From: Bacteroidota bacterium
GTDB lineage: Bacteria; Bacteroidota; Ignavibacteria; SZUA-365
Direction of reading: 5' to 3'
Assembly: GCA_018224345.1 (NCBI GenBank)
Contig: JAGTUW010000124.1
Location: 1 to 10,391, forward strand
Length of the DNA: 10,391 nt
Part shown: piece by piece, positions 7,601 through 10,391 of the stretch
Layout: every line of letters begins with the position of its first letter
Position numbering within the stretch: the first letter of the stretch is position 1
Program-made: the position numbers and the translations under genes
The notes under the pieces: generated by a model
The model's database searches: none
Told to the model about the DNA's origin: nothing
Seen by the model: only the letters and a program-made list of their open reading frames with translations

Positions 7601-8644
7601 GAACGCATCCTTCTTAATGACCAGCCCGTCGACAGCGACACCGTGCAGTTAAGTGCTTTCAGCAAAGTTACATTGCTCGGCAGTGTGCGAAAGGGGGACG
7701 GGGATCCATGGGCCGATTTTTCCGGTACGGCGGAAGTAAGTCTCTTCGATGCGCAACGGACACTGCTCGTACCCGAATGGGGTGAATACAGTTATACAAT
7801 GCCGGGGGGATTACTGTACCGAGGACAGGCACGCATTGAGGATGGTCGTTTCTCATTATCCTTTATCGTACCGAAGGATATTTCATACGAAAACAGCCCC
7901 GGTCGCGTGGCAATCTATTTCGACAATCTGGAAACAGATGGCGCCGGGTATTATCTTGATCTGCGTCTCGGTGGGTCGGATACCACTGTGGTTCCCGACG
8001 GCGACGGCCCGGTGATACAACTCTTTCTCGACGATCGAACCTTCCAGGCAGGTGGCAAGGTTGGTGCGAATCCGTTGTTGATCGCGGACCTTTTTGATGT
8101 CAGTGGCATCAATACAACGGGCATAGGCATAGGACATGACATCGAAGCATGGCTCGATGACGGAGAACGCGGCATAGTTCTCAACGATTATTTTACCGGT
8201 GATCTTGACTCCTATCAAAACGGAACCGTCGCCTTCCGTCTCCGGAATCTGAAGGAAGGGCCGCATACACTGCGATTGCGTGCATGGGACGTGTTCAACA
8301 ATTCCTCGGCAGTCGAGACGCATTTTGTCGTCGCCGAACAGCTTACCCTCTTTGATGTCCGGAATTACCCTAACCCTGTCTCGGGGCAGACAACGTTTCA
8401 ATTCCGCCATAACGTACTGGAGCCTGTGGAAGTGGAAATCCATCTCTACGCAAGCAACGGCGCCATGGTACGCAGCATGAGAAGTGGTCCACTTGATTCA
8501 CATATCATTGAAATCCCCTGGGATGGCCGTGACACGGACGGCAATGTGCCTGCACAGGGAGTGTATCTCTACCGCATCATCTGCCGCACAATTGACGGGG
8601 CGCAGGGCAGCGAGGCAGTCGGGCGCATGATGATACTGAACTAA
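4658..8644 (+). CDS. porU: Type IX secretion system sortase PorU (gingipain-like C25 cysteine peptidase)
   Basis: About 1328 residues. PorU is the cell-surface sortase of the T9SS: it cuts off the C-terminal sorting domain of secreted proteins and links them to a surface glycolipid, working with PorV, PorQ and PorZ. The ATG at 4658 was chosen because a signal peptide starts there (MNTRYFSLTTVLSFIVCLML, then SVPVSAQ). The frame extends 26 codons further up, to 4580. Residues about 28-600 form a large N-terminal region rich in beta-type sequence. The C25 peptidase domain covers about 610-980: YLIITHRDLLDAAQRL opens it, the catalytic histidine is H842 in NYTGHGAHDVW, and the catalytic cysteine is C877 in AAATCTFGLYD. 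The 35-residue spacing is close to that of gingipains. The C-terminal part (about 1229-1328) is a FlgD-like/T9SS sorting-type domain with YPNP at 1237-1240, PWDGRDTDGN and GVYLYRI. At 1328 residues it is longer than the P. gingivalis protein (roughly 1,150). porV follows directly, the usual neighbour. Confidence 0.93.
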   Translation: MNTRYFSLTTVLSFIVCLMLSVPVSAQEVNVLVANERELVVEYRPTFRLIDLGTHGRVYDFDRAVQGAAQAGAPDLRTRVELIAFPALEGYELTVERVDYREEGNVSIAPVPGWQNGMEVYEQGEIYSIDNSIPVDIARITNLGISRDRILGELVLSPVQWNPATGVVRLYTRIVCRISFEESRDDLGVSALEGLHTAVLNPVEASLWALPRQKSLGKSLNTTLASGTWARIDVQQHGVYRLTRSWFSEAGFDVASIDPRTIRMFGNGGRERPQRLSDPRPDPLQEIAIEVVGGEDGRFDEGDYVQFYGQGLNGFSWNAVTRSYEHYFHRYAEVNAYFLTWGGEPGVRAERMASLNEADAFEPSWFPSGEFVEEEVLNLMSSGKMWVGRRLVPSAGSASSIVFTRRLPGLVRSQPVMYRMQTVSSAEVENSFSVRANDAILGTIMMGTVTFGSDTGDMAKLSGPRNFTGSGDLIDDRSTVTITYNSVNPDRTRDGYVDWIEWLYARHFQAENDALLFSAPDTTAVIEFVLNGFSMSDVVIYDITDYHRIQRMDAQISGGTVRFQVANEQGNPRQFIAVAAPAVKTPSAPAVVPNSDLLASSGAEYLIITHRDLLDAAQRLKMHRERPGEDHLSSMIIPLETIYNEFNCGIQDPTAIRDFLAWAMSHWSIMPRYVLFFGSGHYDYRNHNTDEKIMVPVWETENSINRIGSYVSDDYYAKVVGDDPRVDLATGRLPVQTIDEANTLVDKIIAYESDPSFGPWKNRVTFVADDGWTGYADTDRDQHTRQSERLANTVPGELEQKKIYIVSYRTEQTAQGRRKPEANAAIIDQINEGTLVINYTGHGAHDVWAHERVLLSDVTVPQLQNTDRLTFVAAATCTFGLYDVPGLRSGTELLLLRRNGGAIGGLSAPRVVFSGENSAFNLEFFHHLLREGREEDGRARRLGDAIYASKQRHNGIPGYEKFHLFADPGLRLALPRHTAALERILLNDQPVDSDTVQLSAFSKVTLLGSVRKGDGDPWADFSGTAEVSLFDAQRTLLVPEWGEYSYTMPGGLLYRGQARIEDGRFSLSFIVPKDISYENSPGRVAIYFDNLETDGAGYYLDLRLGGSDTTVVPDGDGPVIQLFLDDRTFQAGGKVGANPLLIADLFDVSGINTTGIGIGHDIEAWLDDGERGIVLNDYFTGDLDSYQNGTVAFRLRNLKEGPHTLRLRAWDVFNNSSAVETHFVVAEQLTLFDVRNYPNPVSGQTTFQFRHNVLEPVEVEIHLYASNGAMVRSMRSGPLDSHIIEIPWDGRDTDGNVPAQGVYLYRIICRTIDGAQGSEAVGRMMILN

Positions 8645-8648
8645 TGCA

Positions 8649-8677
8649 TTGATTTTGTAAACTTTTTCAGATAAATT
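8649..8677 (+). promoter_or_regulatory. Candidate promoter upstream of porV
   Basis: TTGATT (8649-8654), a 17-base spacer, then TAAATT (8672-8677), starting five bases after the porU stop. Both boxes match the sigma70 pattern at four or more of six positions. It could give porV transcription of its own, which would make sense because PorV is needed in larger amounts than the sortase. Readthrough from porU is also likely. Confidence 0.42.
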
Positions 8678-8711
8678 AACTGTTCTGTCATAAGGTATGA
8701 TGAGGATTCAC

Positions 8712-9872
8712 ATGATTCGCAAGTGCAAATCTCTTCTCTGTACAGCCGCCGCGTTGTTGCTGCTGTTGCCCTACGCACCGGATGTGTCGGCACAGACCAG
8801 CACGGCTGTCCCCTTCCTGCTGATTTCCCCCAGTTCGCGCAACAGCGCAATGGGTGAGGCGGGAGTGGCGCTCGCCGACGACGTTTCTGCCATATTCTGG
8901 AACCCGGCCGGTCTGGGTTTTCAGGATGATATGGAGCTGAGTCTGAATCACTCGAACTGGCTTCCGCAGTTCCAGCAGAGTGATCTGTTTTTCGAATATG
9001 CAGGATATAAAATGGACCTGCCCGCAACGGGTGGGACGATCGGTGCTGCGTTGACATATCTCAATCTCGGCGAATTCGAGCGTCGGGACGAGGGGAACAA
9101 CTCCCTCGGTACGTTCAAGAGTTATGAAATCGCATTTACCACCTCGTATGGTACACGTCTCGACGAGGACTTCGCTGTCGGTATCGGATTGCGGCTGATT
9201 CACTCCAGTCTCTCCCAGGTCGGAACAGCCCGTGAGCAGGGGTCCGGAACAGCGACGGCCGTGGCCGGTGATCTCGGCGTTCTCTACCGCCCATCCAAGC
9301 TAGTGCTCCCATTCAGTGACAAGGATATCGGTAATCGTTTCTCACTCGGCGCATCGATCACCAACATCGGTCCTTCCATCAGTTACATTGATGAAGCGCA
9401 ATCCGATCCTTTGCCGACGGCATTGCGCCTGGGTTTCGCCTACGACCTCGTTCATGAGAAATACAATACACTCACCTGGACTACGGACGTCACCAAACTT
9501 CTTGTCAGCCGTACGGACAAGAAAGCCGATCCGTTCTACGAAGCGGTCTACAAGAGTTGGGATGTCGATAATGTCTTCAACACCTTCACGCTCGGTACCG
9601 GTATTGAATATTGGTATTCGCAGCTCGTCGGTCTGCGTTTCGGTTTCTTCCATGAAGATCCGAACTATGGAAACCGGCGCTTCCTTACCTTCGGCGCCGG
9701 TGTACGGTATGATATTTACGGCTTCGATTTCAGCTATATTTCCACAGCAATTTCGGACGATGACACGCCGAGTCCGCTGTCCGAGACGCTGCGCTTTACG
9801 CTGAGCGTCAACTGGGGTCGCGGACCGAAGGACGACGGCACGAGAATCCCTGCCGACGATGCCGCGAACTGA
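8712..9872 (+). CDS. porV: Type IX secretion outer-membrane shuttle protein PorV
   Basis: About 386 residues. PorV is a FadL-like outer-membrane barrel that collects substrates from the T9SS translocon by their C-terminal domain and delivers them to PorU. A signal peptide is clear (MIRKCKSLLCTAAALLLLL to DVSAQ, cleavage near residue 28). The mature start carries the family signature: ISPSSRNSAMGEAGVALADD and then AIFWNPAGL, within about residues 38-65. The rest is a run of amphipathic, aromatic- and glycine-rich strands, for example RFSLGASITNIGPS and RFLTFGAGVRYDIYGFDFSY, ending RFTLSVNWG before a short polar tail. Three close starts exist: 8697, 8700 and 8712. The last was chosen because GAGGA (8702-8706) lies five bases before it; AAGG at 8692-8695 is too near the others. 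It follows porU by 67 bases. A hairpin follows its stop. Confidence 0.93.
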   Translation: MIRKCKSLLCTAAALLLLLPYAPDVSAQTSTAVPFLLISPSSRNSAMGEAGVALADDVSAIFWNPAGLGFQDDMELSLNHSNWLPQFQQSDLFFEYAGYKMDLPATGGTIGAALTYLNLGEFERRDEGNNSLGTFKSYEIAFTTSYGTRLDEDFAVGIGLRLIHSSLSQVGTAREQGSGTATAVAGDLGVLYRPSKLVLPFSDKDIGNRFSLGASITNIGPSISYIDEAQSDPLPTALRLGFAYDLVHEKYNTLTWTTDVTKLLVSRTDKKADPFYEAVYKSWDVDNVFNTFTLGTGIEYWYSQLVGLRFGFFHEDPNYGNRRFLTFGAGVRYDIYGFDFSYISTAISDDDTPSPLSETLRFTLSVNWGRGPKDDGTRIPADDAAN

Positions 9873-9897
9873 CCCTGTCGTATGGTCCTCGCCTTCT

Positions 9898-9951
9898 GGC
9901 AGAATCGATCATGCGCTCACCCTCTCTCGCAGAGGGTGAGCCGTTTCTGCC
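9898..9951 (+). terminator. Two-tier hairpin after porV, probable terminator or mRNA-processing element
   Basis: The inner stem is perfect over eleven pairs: GCTCACCCTCT (9915-9925), five-base loop, AGAGGGTGAGC (9931-9941). An outer stem of seven pairs joins GGCAGAA (9898-9904) to TTCTGCC (9945-9951), with an uneven internal loop. It lies 25 bases after the porV stop. Only a short TTT follows the inner stem, so a strong intrinsic terminator is not proven. It could instead protect the porV message from 3' decay. Confidence 0.6.
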
Positions 9952-9993
9952 CTGCCACCAGCGTATTTTCCGATTAATGTAAGGGCTGTAACC

Positions 9994-10391
9994 ATGGCCG
10001 TTTTCCATAGAATACTCATCCCTGTCGTTCTCTTTCTCCTCTCAGTCACCGGACATGCGCAGAATACCACTGCAGCGTTACCGACAGTGCGTCTCAACCA
10101 TCAGTTCAGTCCCCATCGTTCCTCGCTTCCTCTGTCTCGCACCGCACTTCCGGATACCGTGCGTGTGCTTGCGCTCATGGTCGAATTCGAAGAGGACGAC
10201 GATGACCGGACAAGTGGAAACGGGAAATTCGGCTCCATTTATGAATATGATTACGGTACGGAGATACTGGATCCATTGCCACACGACAGGACATATTTCC
10301 AGAATCATTTGCTGTTTCTCGAAAACTACGTCCGCAAGGCTTCGGGGAGGCGCACCATACTGAAGGCCGAAGTGCTCGACGGTATCGTCAC
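9994..10391 (+). CDS. Exported M6-peptidase-like protein, only the first 132 codons present
   Basis: The frame is open from the ATG at 9994 to the window edge. AAGGG at 9981-9985, eight bases upstream, supports this start. A signal peptide (MAVFHRILIPVVLFLLSVTG to HAQ, about residues 1-23) shows export. After a basic and proline-rich linker, VRVLALMVEF at 56-65 followed by an acidic EEDDDDR, GNGKFG at 75-80, and later YFQNHLLFLENYVRKASG resemble the opening of the M6/immune-inhibitor-A-like metallopeptidase group, where a core beta strand ending in VEF or VDF is followed by a YF...YY..S.G segment. The zinc motif HExxH would lie beyond the window, so activity cannot be judged. Lying after porU and porV, it may be a T9SS cargo; a C-terminal sorting domain would also lie outside. 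Alternatively it is an M6-related protein that has lost activity. Confidence 0.7.
   Translation, partial: MAVFHRILIPVVLFLLSVTGHAQNTTAALPTVRLNHQFSPHRSSLPLSRTALPDTVRVLALMVEFEEDDDDRTSGNGKFGSIYEYDYGTEILDPLPHDRTYFQNHLLFLENYVRKASGRRTILKAEVLDGIV

Noticed and set aside
10055..10363. A 102-codon plus-strand frame near the right edge
   Set aside because: It sits in another frame of the M6-like gene, which has a signal peptide and a Shine-Dalgarno site; this one has neither.
1..10391. CRISPR array, insertion sequence, prophage, toxin-antitoxin or defence system
   Set aside because: No regularly spaced direct repeats, no transposase or integrase frame, no terminal inverted repeats with target duplication, and no small gene pair of that type were seen. 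The tRNA genes show no adjacent integrase or repeated 3' end that would mark an integration site.

Overview
The window looks like chromosomal DNA from the Bacteroidota/Chlorobiota side of the tree, of the kind seen in Ignavibacteria, Kapabacteria or Rhodothermia. It carries a type IX secretion system (T9SS) sortase gene (porU) next to its outer-membrane partner porV, and T9SS is known only from that broad group. Several genes have good Shine-Dalgarno sequences (GGGGAGG, AAGGAG, AAGGG), and one intergenic region has a near-consensus TTGACA-17-TACATT promoter. Both are unusual in classical Bacteroidia and Flavobacteriia, so a deep-branching relative is more likely. The lineage is an inference; no marker gene in the window settles it. 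Nothing points to a plasmid, phage, insertion sequence or CRISPR array.

Left part (1-1803). On the minus strand, reading leftward, come tRNA-Lys(UUU), tRNA-Leu(GAG), and the first 232 codons of a secreted tetratricopeptide-repeat protein that runs off the left edge. Both tRNAs encode their CCA end. Diverging from the tRNAs on the plus strand is a HAD-superfamily phosphatase resembling phosphoglycolate phosphatase.

Middle part (1804-2971). A small exported, probably beta-barrel protein of unknown function lies on the minus strand, convergent with the phosphatase. Across a 94-bp divergent spacer lies a free methionine-(R)-sulfoxide reductase (GAF domain, all three expected cysteines).

Right part (2968-10391). 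A near-consensus promoter overlapping the stop codon of the reductase gene faces a long leader, then four plus-strand genes: a Wzx-like polysaccharide flippase, porU (gingipain-type C25 sortase with its own C-terminal domain), porV, and the start of an exported M6-peptidase-like protein. In the T9SS model, PorV shuttles substrates from the translocon to PorU, which removes their C-terminal sorting domain and joins them to a surface glycolipid. A lipid-linked sugar flippase just upstream and an exported protease-like gene just downstream are therefore possible partners: anchor supply and cargo. A strong two-tier hairpin separates porV from the last gene.

Most of the window is ordinary core-type gene content. 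The points most worth a second look are the flippase-sortase linkage, the partial gene after porV, the palindromes around the uncertain flippase start, and the compound hairpin.
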